This document shows positions 48,175-56,925 of a stretch of 64,000 nucleotides of DNA, in pieces. Both the position numbers and the translations under genes were made by a program. Within the stretch, counting starts at the first letter, position 1, and each line of letters starts with the position of its first letter. The DNA is taken from assembly GCA_039679385.1 (NCBI GenBank), contig JBDKVB010000121.1, positions 25,226-89,225 of the forward strand, in the 5' to 3' direction. Source of the stretch: Armatimonadia bacterium. GTDB taxonomy: Bacteria; Armatimonadota; Zipacnadia; Zipacnadales; JABUFB01. The notes beneath the pieces were generated by a model, which was not told the DNA's origin, made no database searches, and was given only the letters and a program-made list of their open reading frames with translations.

Positions 48175-48617
48175 AACGCGCCCTGGCGCGTATGATTGCA
48201 GCAGTCGCTCTCGTGCTGGTCGTCGGCGCGGTCCTGTTCGTACGTCTGCGAGGTGAGGCGCCGAAGGCCCCTGAGCTTCCGCACCCTGTCTTCGCCTCTC
48301 TTCGCGGACACCCGCCTGCACCCCGTGAGCTTCCTCCTGCAGAGGTGCTACGTTTCCATGACGCCATGTGGGAGGCTATCTCTGAGTACCTCGGCCGCAG
48401 CTCCAAGGGCGATGAAGACGAAGAGGCACGCGAGGAATTGGTGGCCAGGGTGAAGAAGGCCAAGGAGACGGTCCTCACCGAGGCGACCCGGCACTATGAG
48501 GGCTCCGAGCGCTATCGCGAGGGCTGGCGCGAGCAACTCGACGAAGAAGAAGACAAAGTCTGGGACAAGGCCGACCTCATGGGCGTCCACGACCAAGGCG
48601 CCAAGGACAGTCGTTAG
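48171..48617 (+). CDS. Small membrane-anchored acidic protein
   Basis: 148 residues; ATG overlaps the previous stop (ATGA). One N-terminal helix (MIAAVALVLVVGAVLFV), then a charged, probably coiled-coil segment (EDEEAREELVARVKKAKE, then EREQLDEEEDK-like WREQLDEEEDKVWDKADL). No family recognised. Likely exposes its acidic region outside or at the membrane surface. Confidence 0.58.
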   Translation: MKRALARMIAAVALVLVVGAVLFVRLRGEAPKAPELPHPVFASLRGHPPAPRELPPAEVLRFHDAMWEAISEYLGRSSKGDEDEEAREELVARVKKAKETVLTEATRHYEGSERYREGWREQLDEEEDKVWDKADLMGVHDQGAKDSR

Positions 48618-48642
48618 CCCGACCCCTCTGAACGGAATCGGC

Positions 48643-49851
48643 ATGTTCATCCACGCAGACCTGCACGTACACATTGGCAAGAGCAGTAGCGGCCGAGCGG
48701 TGAAGATCACCGCGGCCCATGACCTCACCTTCGAAAACATCGCCCTCGAGTGCGCCGACCGCAAGGGAATAGGCCTCGTGGGCGTGGTTGACTGTGCTTC
48801 CCCACCCGTGATCGCCGACATCGACGCACTGGTCGATTCTGGTGAGATGGTCCCACTGCCCGGCGGTGGTCTGCGCTACCGTGACCAGGTCACGGTGATC
48901 CTCGGTGCGGAGTTCGAGACCCACGAGCCCCAGGGCGGGATGTCGCACCATGTGAGCTACTTCCCCGACCTCGCCTGCCTGAAGGACTTCTCCGAGACCA
49001 TCGGCCACTATGTGACGAACCGCGAGCTGTCGAGCCAGGCCTGCGGGCTGCCCGCACGAATCCTGTACCGCCTGTGCGCCGACTGCGGCGGGACCTTCGT
49101 CCCCGCTCACTGCTTCACTCCGCACAAGAGCGTGTACGGCTCAGCCTCTCGCCGAGCCGCAGAGCTCTTCGGCGATGCGTGGGACAAGATCTCGGCCATC
49201 GAGCTGGGGCTGAGCGCCGACAGTGACCTGGCCGACCACATCACGGAGCTGTCTGACCGCACCTTCCTGACCAATTCCGACGCCCATTCCCTTCCCCGCA
49301 TCGGCCGCGAGTACAACCTCCTGGAGGTCGAGGCCGGCACCTTTGACGAACTACTCAGGGCGCTCCGACGGGAAGGCGGCAGGAGGGTATTGGCGAACTT
49401 CGGCCTCGACCCGCGCCTGGGCAAGTACCATCGGACCTTCTGCGAGGATTGCCAGTGGATCGCCCGCGGTGCGCCGCCCGCGATGCAGTGCGAGCAGTGC
49501 GGGAGCCGGCACGTCACCAAGGGTGTGCTGGATCGCATACTTGAGATCGCCGACACACCGGAGCCGCAACGACCTGAGCACCGACCGCACTACCAGTACC
49601 AGGTTCCGCTGCAGTTCGTGCCGGGCGTCGGCTCCGTGACCTACAACCGGCTCATCAACCGCTTCGGCAGCGAGATGGCCGTCCTGCATGACGCGGAGGA
49701 GAGGGAGATCGGGGAGACTGTGGGGTCTCGCGTCGCCGCGCTGATCGTCCAGGCTCGGCAAGGCACCTTGCCCCTGCAGGCTGGTGGAGGAGGTCGTTAC
49801 GGCAAGGCGGTGCCCAACGAGAAGGGCTCGATCCGCCTGCCGGGGCTGTAG
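48643..49851 (+). CDS. PHP-domain nuclease, endonuclease Q-like
   Basis: 402 residues from MFIHADLHVHIGKSS, whose DLHVHIG gives the first metal ligands of the PHP fold. Further motifs: FETHEPQGGMSHHVSYFPD, FVPAHCFTPHKSVYG, FLTNSDAHSLPR. A zinc finger FCEDCQ with CEQCGS follows at about 270-300, then a helix-hairpin-helix-like region (FVPGVGSVTYNRLINRFGS). This organisation matches endonuclease Q, which nicks DNA 5' of deaminated bases in Thermococcales and some bacteria. Substrate is inferred from family; a YqxK-type name is also used. Confidence 0.82.
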   Translation: MFIHADLHVHIGKSSSGRAVKITAAHDLTFENIALECADRKGIGLVGVVDCASPPVIADIDALVDSGEMVPLPGGGLRYRDQVTVILGAEFETHEPQGGMSHHVSYFPDLACLKDFSETIGHYVTNRELSSQACGLPARILYRLCADCGGTFVPAHCFTPHKSVYGSASRRAAELFGDAWDKISAIELGLSADSDLADHITELSDRTFLTNSDAHSLPRIGREYNLLEVEAGTFDELLRALRREGGRRVLANFGLDPRLGKYHRTFCEDCQWIARGAPPAMQCEQCGSRHVTKGVLDRILEIADTPEPQRPEHRPHYQYQVPLQFVPGVGSVTYNRLINRFGSEMAVLHDAEEREIGETVGSRVAALIVQARQGTLPLQAGGGGRYGKAVPNEKGSIRLPGL

Positions 49852-49921
49852 CAGAACCACATGTCTCGCCGGAGAGCATCTCACACCGGGTACTTCTACG
49901 CCTTGTACTGGATACCACTCC

Positions 49922-50542
49922 ATGCGGCCTGAAGTAGAGATCCTGCAGCGAGCCTTCGAGGAGCAGCAACAACGCCGCGCACGGCGGAATCGCTACCGCC
50001 GACTGCGGAATGTACTGCTGTTCTTCCTTGGTGCCGCGATTTCCGGCGGCCTGTGCTATTTCACCGCCTGTGGCGCCTACAAGATGGGCTCTGAGGCCAT
50101 GCGTCCGACCCTGGAGCCCGGTGACCGCGTCCTGGTGGCGACCTTCCTGCGGGGAACGATGCCCGATCGCGGAGACCTCGTGCTGTTCCGCTCGCCGGTT
50201 CCCGAGGAGACGCGTCTGTCCGTCAAGCGTGTCGTCGCGGTACCGGGGGACACGGTGGAGGTCAAGCAGGGCCGCCTGTGGCGCAACGGAGGGGTCGCCG
50301 AAGAGCCCTTCCTCCGCGAGCCCATGGCCTACGACTGGGGACCGGTGACCTGCGAGGGCGGGCACGTGTTGGTCCTGGGCGACAACCGGAACCAGGGGAT
50401 GGACAGCCACAACTGGAGCATGCCCGGGCCGAAGGGCACACCGGTCGCCGCGCCGCAACTACCGGTTCAGTACCTTGAGGGCAAGGCCTTCGCGATCGTG
50501 TATCCTCCCCTGCGCATGACCTTCTTCCGCTCCACCCACTGA
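49922..50542 (+). CDS. Signal peptidase I homologue with alanine in place of the nucleophile serine
   Basis: 206 residues; membrane helix (NVLLFFLGAAISGGLCYF). S26 motifs: box with PTLEPGD at about 62-68, general-base Lys102 in VKRVVAVPGD and LGDNRNQGMDS at 152-162. But the nucleophile position, usually SM in xSMxPTL, reads SEAMRPTL: Ala59 (codon GCC at 50096-50098). The Ser two residues earlier (Ser57) does not align with the active-site Ser. Staphylococcus SpsA is a known inactive homologue (it lacks both residues); here the Lys remains. Inactive role, or a shifted nucleophile, both possible. Follows the EndoQ-like gene by 70 bases. Confidence 0.85.
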   Translation: MRPEVEILQRAFEEQQQRRARRNRYRRLRNVLLFFLGAAISGGLCYFTACGAYKMGSEAMRPTLEPGDRVLVATFLRGTMPDRGDLVLFRSPVPEETRLSVKRVVAVPGDTVEVKQGRLWRNGGVAEEPFLREPMAYDWGPVTCEGGHVLVLGDNRNQGMDSHNWSMPGPKGTPVAAPQLPVQYLEGKAFAIVYPPLRMTFFRSTH

Positions 50543-50565
50543 CGCCTCACTATCCCGCAAACACG

Positions 50566-50600
50566 AAGCCCGGCTCAGGAGCATCTCCCAGGCCGGGCTT
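50566..50600. terminator. Terminator between signal-peptidase-like and BNR genes
   Basis: AAGCCCGGC pairs perfectly with GCCGGGCTT around a 17-base loop. On the plus strand it ends in CTTTGG. Lies between convergent genes. Confidence 0.68.
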
Positions 50601-50620
50601 TGGCGCTCTTGCGGACCAGT

Positions 50621-51976
50621 CTACAGGTACGCCAGCTCACGGAAGCCGGGGACCGTGTGGCAGGTGATCAGGTTGCCGTCGTGGGCACTCTTGGCCCGCG
50701 CATCGCCCGAGCGCGACAGCACGTGCAGGTCGTCGCCGTCGATGCACATCGAGGCATAGTGCCGCGACTGCTTCCAACCGGGCCCCACCGCTACCAGACC
50801 AGCGAAGCACCAATCCACGCAGTTGCGTGAGAAGTGCAGCGCCAGCCGGTGGCGCTCGTTGTTGGGCAGGTCGAAGCGCTCCGCCGGCATGAGCTCCGGC
50901 TTGATCATCGAGTCCGTCGCCTGCGAGGAGAGCAGCCAGAACAGCTTCGTCTGCTCGTCCCACAGGATATGGAAGCGCATCTGGCCGCCGGGCATCGGCA
51001 CGTAGAGCATGGTCTGTCCCGAGGGCGCCTGCTCCAGGGTCGTGGCCATCGTGCCGTCCTCAGCCTCCACCACCTTGGCCATCGCTGCCAGACCTGTTCC
51101 CGCTGTATGGGCACGCATGAAGAGGTGGAAGGTGCGGCCCTTCGGGTCATGCCAGATATGCGAGGGGTCGCTGAACTGCACCACGTTGGTCTCCAGCCAT
51201 CCGATTGGCTGTGCCACTCGACGGCCGACTCCCTGCGCGTCGCGGTAGATTGGGCCGGGGTTGTAGAAGGGCACGCCGATCATGTGGGGCTCGCCCGATT
51301 GCTTGATTGCCTCGCGGAAGCTCAGGCGGCTGGCGAAGGTCCAGGAACCCTTGTTGGTCAGGTCGTCGTCGACCTTCGCCGCCATCAGCACCGGCGCCAG
51401 CACCGACACGCCCCAGCCCTTGAAGGTGCGGTCGGTGTTGTTCTCCATGACCAGGTAGACCTTGCCGTTCGCATACCAGACGTTGCAGGCCGACTGGTGC
51501 CAGCCTTCGCCCTCGGTCAGCTTAGCGGCCTGCGACCAGGTGTTACCCCCGTCATCGGAGCGCATGATCATGAGGTCGCCGACGTGGCCAAGCACGTAGA
51601 GGCTCTTGCCCGCCGTGAAGGGCCGAGCATGGAGCATCGGCATCAGAGACCGCTGCTGCCAGGTCTTCCCGTGGTCATCGCTGGAGAAGATCATGCCTCG
51701 CAGGAGGGTCTTGCCCTGCATTGCCCCCGGCAGCTTGGCGACTCCATCGCCGCCACGATCCATCGTCGCAATCAGCCGCCCACCGGGCAGACAGCAGATG
51801 CCCGGCGTGTAGCAGTACACGTGCTGCGGGTCTGGTGATTCGTAGACCACAGAGAACTCGTTGGCGAGGGGCTCGATCTTCCTGACTCCCTTCGAGGCGG
51901 CCTGATCTGCAGCAGCGCCCGAGACGCCGGCGGCAGCGGCAAGGCTGGTGCTGGCAACAAAAGTACGACGGTCCAT
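50621..51976 (-). CDS. Tat-exported BNR/Asp-box (sialidase-like) protein
   Basis: 451 residues, ATG preceded by GGAGG; a longer ATG/GTG-less form is unlikely. A Tat signal DRRTFVASTSLAAAAG starts the protein. Asp boxes SSDDHGKTW and SDDGGNTW mark the sialidase-fold beta-propeller, and blades with HQSACNVWYANGKVYLV and MRFHILWDEQTKLFWLLSS follow. Catalytic residues of true sialidases cannot be confirmed. Tat export implies folded, cofactor-independent release across the inner membrane. It may cleave or bind extracellular sugars. Confidence 0.8.
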   Translation of the reverse strand: MDRRTFVASTSLAAAAGVSGAAADQAASKGVRKIEPLANEFSVVYESPDPQHVYCYTPGICCLPGGRLIATMDRGGDGVAKLPGAMQGKTLLRGMIFSSDDHGKTWQQRSLMPMLHARPFTAGKSLYVLGHVGDLMIMRSDDGGNTWSQAAKLTEGEGWHQSACNVWYANGKVYLVMENNTDRTFKGWGVSVLAPVLMAAKVDDDLTNKGSWTFASRLSFREAIKQSGEPHMIGVPFYNPGPIYRDAQGVGRRVAQPIGWLETNVVQFSDPSHIWHDPKGRTFHLFMRAHTAGTGLAAMAKVVEAEDGTMATTLEQAPSGQTMLYVPMPGGQMRFHILWDEQTKLFWLLSSQATDSMIKPELMPAERFDLPNNERHRLALHFSRNCVDWCFAGLVAVGPGWKQSRHYASMCIDGDDLHVLSRSGDARAKSAHDGNLITCHTVPGFRELAYL

Positions 51977-52153
51977 GGACACAACCTCCACGCGATTGAG
52001 GTGCCACTCGTGACTTCAGCGACCGGGCATCGCTGCGGTCGCGGCGCTCACCTGTTACGCGGCCAGGACTTCCTCGCCGCAGGCCTGGGGACCTGCCCTG
52101 ACACTGCACCACCCGGAGCAGAATCCCGAGCCGGGGTGCAGGGGATGGGCGAA

Positions 52154-52212
52154 CAGGCTATAATGGGTTGTGTAGAAACCATTACTGCTTCCCAAAGGTA
52201 GCGTCCAAAGCC
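52154..52212 (+). promoter_or_regulatory. Likely promoter (TATAAT) before TPR membrane gene
   Basis: TATAAT at 52159-52164 lies 49 bases before the GTG start, with a poor -35. The 236-base gap also separates it from the divergent BNR gene; no gene seen in it. Confidence 0.4.
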
Positions 52213-53274
52213 GTGAGACCCGTCACCGCATATCGTCCCAAGGCGCGTCGCGACCCGCAGGTCACCCACCTCTTCTGGCAGGGGGTGTACTACGGCATCG
52301 TCGTCGGTCTCCTCGCAGGGGCAGGTCTGTGGGGCTTTCTGCTGCTGGGTGGCGCTGGACCTGCGCTGGCGGCTGACAGGGGTCGCACGCTTCTGACCCT
52401 CGTGAGTTGCGGCGTCTTCGGCGGCGGCCTCATCTGCGTCTGGGTCTGGGGCTACCAGGCTCTTCTGCTCACAGGCCCCGAGATCGTCGCATCCTTCGGT
52501 GACCGTCTCGGCCGGTTGGTCGGCCTCTTTTTCCGCGACGAGGAGATGGAAGACCGCGAACTGAGGGTTGCTGCAGCCTCACAGGACCTGGCGCGTGGTC
52601 TGCTGGCTCTTCCGGCGGGTGTTCCACTGATGGTCGTCCTCGGCTTCCGCGGGAAGCTGGCGCAGCTAGCTACCTTGCCACTGGGCCTGCTGTCGGGGCT
52701 GTCGGCCATCGCCTGGGTTCTCCTGATCGCAGCCGGCTGGCAGTGGCTGCTCTTCGTGAAGCCGAAGGAACCGCCCAAGCCCGTCGTGGCCTCTCCGCAG
52801 GAGCGACTTGACACCGCCCGTCAGGAAGCCGAGATGGACAGTGCGCTCCAGTTGGCGGTCGCAAAGGCCCATCGGGCACGGGTTGCGGGCGAGCCGGACA
52901 AGGCCATCAAGATCCTGGAGGAAGCGCTGCGCGACGCCGACTTGCAGGGCCGCAGTGTGGCACACCTCCAGCTTCACCGTCTCCTCGGCTGGCTCTATGC
53001 CAAGCAGGGGAACGTCGACGGCGCCATGGTGATGTTCCAGACGGTGACGCGCCTTGCGGCACCCGGGAGCCCCGAGATGCAGGAAGCGCAGGCGGCCCTG
53101 GAGCGCTTGACCCGCAAGGCCGAGGCAGCCTCCGGAGTGCCGTCAGCACCGGTCCCGACCAAGGTGCTGGATCAGGACACAGCACCGGCAGGCCCGTCCA
53201 GTTCTGCCACCGATGCTGCACCGCTCTCGCCGGAGCAAGGTCGCAGCATCGAGCCGCAGAAGAAGAGCCGCTAG
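52213..53274 (+). CDS. TPR-containing membrane protein
   Basis: 353 residues from GTG after AAAGGTAGCGTCC. Helices at about 22-45, 58-85, 140-170 and 175-190 cross the membrane. From residue 210 a soluble domain with TPR-like repeats (ALQLAVAKAHRARVAGEPDK, QLHRLLGWLYAKQGNVDGAM) then a Pro/Ser/Ala-rich tail. TPR domains bind partner proteins; partner unknown. Directly followed by the PD-(D/E)XK-like gene. Confidence 0.65.
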   Translation: MRPVTAYRPKARRDPQVTHLFWQGVYYGIVVGLLAGAGLWGFLLLGGAGPALAADRGRTLLTLVSCGVFGGGLICVWVWGYQALLLTGPEIVASFGDRLGRLVGLFFRDEEMEDRELRVAAASQDLARGLLALPAGVPLMVVLGFRGKLAQLATLPLGLLSGLSAIAWVLLIAAGWQWLLFVKPKEPPKPVVASPQERLDTARQEAEMDSALQLAVAKAHRARVAGEPDKAIKILEEALRDADLQGRSVAHLQLHRLLGWLYAKQGNVDGAMVMFQTVTRLAAPGSPEMQEAQAALERLTRKAEAASGVPSAPVPTKVLDQDTAPAGPSSSATDAAPLSPEQGRSIEPQKKSR

Positions 53275-53312
53275 GCACGGGGATTGCGTCGCAGGCAAGA
53301 GGCTTTGCAGGC

Positions 53313-54008
53313 ATGGCACGTATCGAAGATAGCAAGGGCCGGGATGACGACAACTCGGGCTACACTCGCCTGCTGGGCCTTCCGGAGCTCGGCCAGTTGC
53401 TGAGTCGCATCCATGCGACCGTCATCCGCAACGGCAACGAGCTTGAGAGCGTGCTGGCTCAGCGCTGCCCTTACCGCTCCGCAGGTCTCGCAGACCTGCT
53501 CCAGGGAGCGCTGCGTCTGCTCGAGCAGCCGATTGAGGTCTTCTTCGGCGAAGCACTCCACGTCGGACCGGCGGACCATCAGATCACGGCCGATGTGGTC
53601 ATTCTCAGCCACGAAGAGCATCGCGTGCGCGCGATCGAGATCAAGGAGGGCGACCTCTTCGACACAAAGAAGGCCGACGGAGAGCTTGGCAGCCTGCGAC
53701 CGCTGGCAACCCTCCTTGGGCAGCGCCTGGGATACCGTCCGAGCTACCACCTGTGCTGCTTCAACCAGGAGGACAAGGCGATCAGCGTTCGGGGCCTCAA
53801 GGGGCGGTTCGACGAGGACCAAGTGATGACCGGTCGCGAGTTGTGCGCTCTCCTTGGGGTCGATTATGACGCGGTGCGGCGTGAGCGCGAGGACGACGTG
53901 CGCGCCAACTTCGAGTACCTGACCGGCGAGCTTGCCGGGATACCGCAGATCAGGGACGCCGTAAGCCGCAAGATGGGGGTTGCTCGCGCGGAGGGTGACT
54001 GGTTCTAG
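53313..54008 (+). CDS. Putative PD-(D/E)XK nuclease-like protein
   Basis: 231 residues. The candidate catalytic sequence is HQITADVVILSHEEHRVRAI then EIKEGDLFDTKKADGE: an Asp (about 93), a second strand and the Glu-x-Lys (Glu109, Lys111), the layout of the restriction-endonuclease fold. The following DLFDTKK run is reminiscent of some type II restriction enzymes. No methylase is adjacent, though an orphan adenine methylase lies 25 kb away. The N-terminal 90 residues are helical with no known domain. Function is inference; could be a structure-specific or restriction nuclease, or a regulator. Confidence 0.5.
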   Translation: MARIEDSKGRDDDNSGYTRLLGLPELGQLLSRIHATVIRNGNELESVLAQRCPYRSAGLADLLQGALRLLEQPIEVFFGEALHVGPADHQITADVVILSHEEHRVRAIEIKEGDLFDTKKADGELGSLRPLATLLGQRLGYRPSYHLCCFNQEDKAISVRGLKGRFDEDQVMTGRELCALLGVDYDAVRREREDDVRANFEYLTGELAGIPQIRDAVSRKMGVARAEGDWF

Positions 54009-54128
54009 TGTCCTGAGGCTTGTGTCGTGTCGCCGATCTTTCGGTGTGGCGTACACCGCACGGCAACCCTTGCAGTCGAGGGCTCCGTTGCGGGGCCGAG
54101 ATTCTCGAGTACCAAAGGGAGGTCCAAG

Positions 54129-54350
54129 ATGGCCAAGAAACTCATGACCTGTGAGCACTGCCAGGGCAAGAAGAACTGCACCACCAGCGGGGGCAAGAGC
54201 TGCCGCATCTGCATGGAGGCGGCCGGGATGGGTCGCAGGCAGTGGGCGACTGTTCGTTGCTCCTACTGCGGTGGGCGCGGGAAGTTGTGGGTCGAGGTTG
54301 AGGAGCCGGAGGCGGCGGAGTCTGCGGAGGCCGAGAAGCCGACGGAGTAG
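54129..54350 (+). CDS. Small zinc-ribbon protein with an acidic tail
   Basis: 73 residues; ATG five bases after GGGAGGT. Cysteines at 8, 11, 17, 25, 28, 44 and 47 form CxxC pairs (CEHC, CRIC, CSYC), the last with GGRGK as in DnaJ-type or ribbon zinc fingers. The tail after residue 57 is Glu/Ala-rich. Probably a metal-binding adaptor for nucleic acid or protein. Same strand as the nuclease-like gene and 120 bases after it; possibly related. Confidence 0.62.
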   Translation: MAKKLMTCEHCQGKKNCTTSGGKSCRICMEAAGMGRRQWATVRCSYCGGRGKLWVEVEEPEAAESAEAEKPTE

Positions 54351-54429
54351 CCCCTTCAGACCACCGTGCAGGCCTCCGCGTGCGGGCAGAAAGTGGCGCA
54401 ACTGGATGTAACTGTGACTGTCCAAGAAG

Positions 54430-54458
54430 TTGACGCGATCTAGTGCCTATGCTATAGT
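54430..54458 (+). promoter_or_regulatory. Strong sigma70 promoter for the SLH-collagen porin
   Basis: TTGACG and TATAGT are separated by 17 bases, with TGC just before the -10. It lies 284 bases upstream of the ATG, giving a long leader (54466-54741) without an obvious gene. Confidence 0.72.
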
Positions 54459-54741
54459 CGCTACGGGGTGGCGTCCTTTCGTGGCGCACCCCATCTCCGG
54501 CGTTTCGTTTCGCCCTTTCCCGATACGGGCCAAAGAAGGGAGGCACCTCCAGGCCTGGGAGATGGAGCTTGTGGAGCGAGACGGTGTGGGTATCGCACAC
54601 GCGGCCGACGCATGGTGAGGAAACTTTGGAAACTCTCCATCGTGCGGCGCCGATCGCAGCTATGCCCACTTCAGCGGGCCCCCGCCCAGGGCAATTCGGG
54701 GGTACCTCTCCGGAGCAACATGAGGAGGGTAAAACAATACC

Positions 54742-56751
54742 ATGAAGAAGCTCGTACTGTGTGTAGCGGCCTTTGTCCTTGTGGTTTCACCGGTTCTCGC
54801 TCAGGGTACCGCGAAGGTGAACCCGGCAGAGACCGTGCCGTTTGATCACTGGGCGTACGATGCGGTGCAGCGCCTGGCCGAACAGGGTATTGTCATTGGT
54901 TATCCCGATGGCAGCTACCGCGGCGACCGCGCAATGACCCGCTATGAGTTCGCAATGGCGATCTCCCGCCTGCTCGACGTCATTCCCGCTGCTGCCCAGG
55001 GCCCCAAGGGCGATCCGGGTAAGGACGGCCGCTCCGGTGCTGCCGGCGCGACCGGCGCAACCGGCCCGATGGGTCTCACTGGTCCTGCTGGTCCGAAGGG
55101 CGACATGGGCCCTGCCGGTCCGAAGGGCGATAAGGGCGACGTAGGTCCGATGGGTCCTGCCGGCCCCGCTGGCGCTCCGGGTGCTCCCGGTGGCGAGCGC
55201 GGTCCCGTGGGCCCGACCGGCCCGAAGGGTGACATGGGTCCCGCCGGTCCGATGGGCGCTCCTGGCCCCGTCGGCCCCAAGGGTGACCGCGGTCCGATCG
55301 GCCCGATGGGTCCTGCCGGTCCTGCTGGTGTTGCCGGTCCTGCTGGCCCCGTGGGTGTTGTTGGCCCCGCCGGTGCCAAGGGTGACAAGGGCGATGCCCC
55401 GACCCCCGATGAGGTCCGCGCGATCTGCAAGCAGCTCCTCGACGAGTTCGGCAATGACATCAAGGCCATCCGCGACGACCTCGATTACCTTGAGGACGAC
55501 GTGTATGATCTCGGCGACCGCGTAGCATGGCTCGAAGAGAACGCCAAGGGCCCGAAGGCCACTGGCTACTTCGACTATCGCATCGGCTACACGGGCGACA
55601 GCCTCCAGTCCGGCGCAGAGTTCGACAACCTGACCGCGAAGTTCGGTATCGAGGGCAAGGTTACCAACGCGCTGAACGCCAAGCTGTCCTTCAAGTACCG
55701 TGACACCGCCGATAATGGTCGCGCCTGGTTCAACGAGACAGCAAGCCAGCTCTACGGCGATGCTGCTGTCGATGGCAACGACGCCGAGCAGATCTGGCTG
55801 GACGAGGCAACTCTGTCCTTCGCCACCAAGGGTCTCCTCTCCGCCGACTGGACCGTCGGTCGCCAGTTCGTGGACTACGGTCTCGGCCTGGTCGTCAACA
55901 ACGAGCGCGAGTCCATGCAGGGTCTCCGGGCGAAGTTCACCAACGTCTGGAATACCAATCTGGACTTCGACGTGTTCGCTGGCGGCGCCAACTACAACTT
56001 CGACCAGCCGGTAGGCACCACCCCTGACGCCGATGCCGACGGTTACCTGGCAATGGCTCTCGCCTATGGCCGCCCGAGCTGGAAGCTCACTGGCACCTAC
56101 CTGCACGATGGCTATGGCAACGAACGCGCCTGGGGCGCCGACTTCTGGGCCAAGTTCTGGGGTCGCGAGCTTTACGCTTCCTACGGTGAACTCGTGAAGT
56201 CCCGGGCCGGCGTGGATGTCGACAACTACAGCCACAACACCCCGGTCGCTCTCATGGCCATGCTGGATGTCTGGAAGAGCAAGAACTTCGCTCTCCGCGG
56301 CTTCTACAGCGATGTAGATGCCGAGTACGACATCTGGTCGAGCACGCTCAACCCGTACTACGAGACCTACCGCAACACCAACAGCCTCGCCATCCCGTGG
56401 GAACGCTGGCTCCGCAACCCGCTTGCGATGACCAACGTCGAAGCCCTGGGTGGCCAGCTCGAGTTCAACCTCGGCAGCACCCCCTTCGAGATCGCGTACT
56501 ATGATCTCGACTGCAACAGCCGCTACTGGAACAAGTCCGCGTACGCTGGCCTCACCAATGCCAGCTCCGCTGCGAACGTTGACGGCGACGTCCTGCCGTA
56601 CAACAAGCTGTTCTCGATCCGCATGAGCAAGGAAGTCGCCGACGGCGTCAAGGTCGGCCTGACCTACGCTCAGCAGAGCGCAAACAGCGACTTCTCGCAG
56701 GCGCTCGAAGACCAGAAGCTGCTGTCCGCCGAGGTCACCGTGGGCTTCTAG
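54742..56751 (+). CDS. SLH-domain outer-membrane porin with collagen-like repeats
   Basis: 669 residues. Signal peptide to about Ala20-Gln21. SLH domain at about 29-80 ([33 protein letters not shown]). Gly-X-Y triplets from Gly87 to Gly217, about 43, with one break at Gly150-Gly151; many GPA, GPM and GPK. A helical segment 222-268 ([19 protein letters not shown]) follows, then beta-strand-rich 275-669 with alternating aromatic residues ending in VTVGF. The C-terminal Phe is a classic outer-membrane barrel end. SLH domains tether porins to peptidoglycan or secondary wall polymer in Armatimonadota, Deinococcota and Negativicutes. Abundant protein expected: strong promoter and terminator. Confidence 0.93.
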   Translation: MKKLVLCVAAFVLVVSPVLAQGTAKVNPAETVPFDHWAYDAVQRLAEQGIVIGYPDGSYRGDRAMTRYEFAMAISRLLDVIPAAAQGPKGDPGKDGRSGAAGATGATGPMGLTGPAGPKGDMGPAGPKGDKGDVGPMGPAGPAGAPGAPGGERGPVGPTGPKGDMGPAGPMGAPGPVGPKGDRGPIGPMGPAGPAGVAGPAGPVGVVGPAGAKGDKGDAPTPDEVRAICKQLLDEFGNDIKAIRDDLDYLEDDVYDLGDRVAWLEENAKGPKATGYFDYRIGYTGDSLQSGAEFDNLTAKFGIEGKVTNALNAKLSFKYRDTADNGRAWFNETASQLYGDAAVDGNDAEQIWLDEATLSFATKGLLSADWTVGRQFVDYGLGLVVNNERESMQGLRAKFTNVWNTNLDFDVFAGGANYNFDQPVGTTPDADADGYLAMALAYGRPSWKLTGTYLHDGYGNERAWGADFWAKFWGRELYASYGELVKSRAGVDVDNYSHNTPVALMAMLDVWKSKNFALRGFYSDVDAEYDIWSSTLNPYYETYRNTNSLAIPWERWLRNPLAMTNVEALGGQLEFNLGSTPFEIAYYDLDCNSRYWNKSAYAGLTNASSAANVDGDVLPYNKLFSIRMSKEVADGVKVGLTYAQQSANSDFSQALEDQKLLSAEVTVGF

Positions 56752-56776
56752 CCCAACTGACCAACCGTTACACAGA

Positions 56777-56805
56777 GGGCTCCGCAGCGATGCGGAGCCC
56801 TTTTT
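56777..56805 (+). terminator. Rho-independent terminator of the SLH-collagen porin
   Basis: GGGCTCCGCA pairs perfectly with TGCGGAGCCC, loop GCGA, followed by TTTTT (56801-56805). It is 25 bases past the stop codon. Confidence 0.95.
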
Positions 56806-56858
56806 CTTGCGCCGGGTTCTTGCGTTCCGGCCCTATCGCGAACACGGCCAAGCAAAAC

Positions 56859-56884
56859 GCCCCGCCAAGAAGCCTCGGCGGGGC
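56859..56884 (-). terminator. Rho-independent terminator of PPi-PFK
   Basis: GCCCCGCC pairs with GGCGGGGC across a 10-base loop; on the minus strand it is followed by GTTTTG. It lies about 42 bases past the PFK stop. Confidence 0.78.
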
Positions 56885-56925
56885 GCTGCTGTATCCCCGA
56901 TCCTTCCCTGGTCCTACGGACCACC

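Noticed and set aside
53271..54425. 384-residue minus-strand frame
   Set aside because: Antisense to the nuclease-like and zinc-ribbon genes, each with good ribosome binding sites.
55000..55398. Repeated DNA in the collagen region as a possible CRISPR or tandem-repeat locus
   Set aside because: Units are 9 bases, in frame, coding Gly-X-Y; no spacers.
54787..56235. 482-residue minus-strand frame rich in Thr/Arg/Gly
   Set aside because: Mirror of the collagen-like repeats; no signal or domain.
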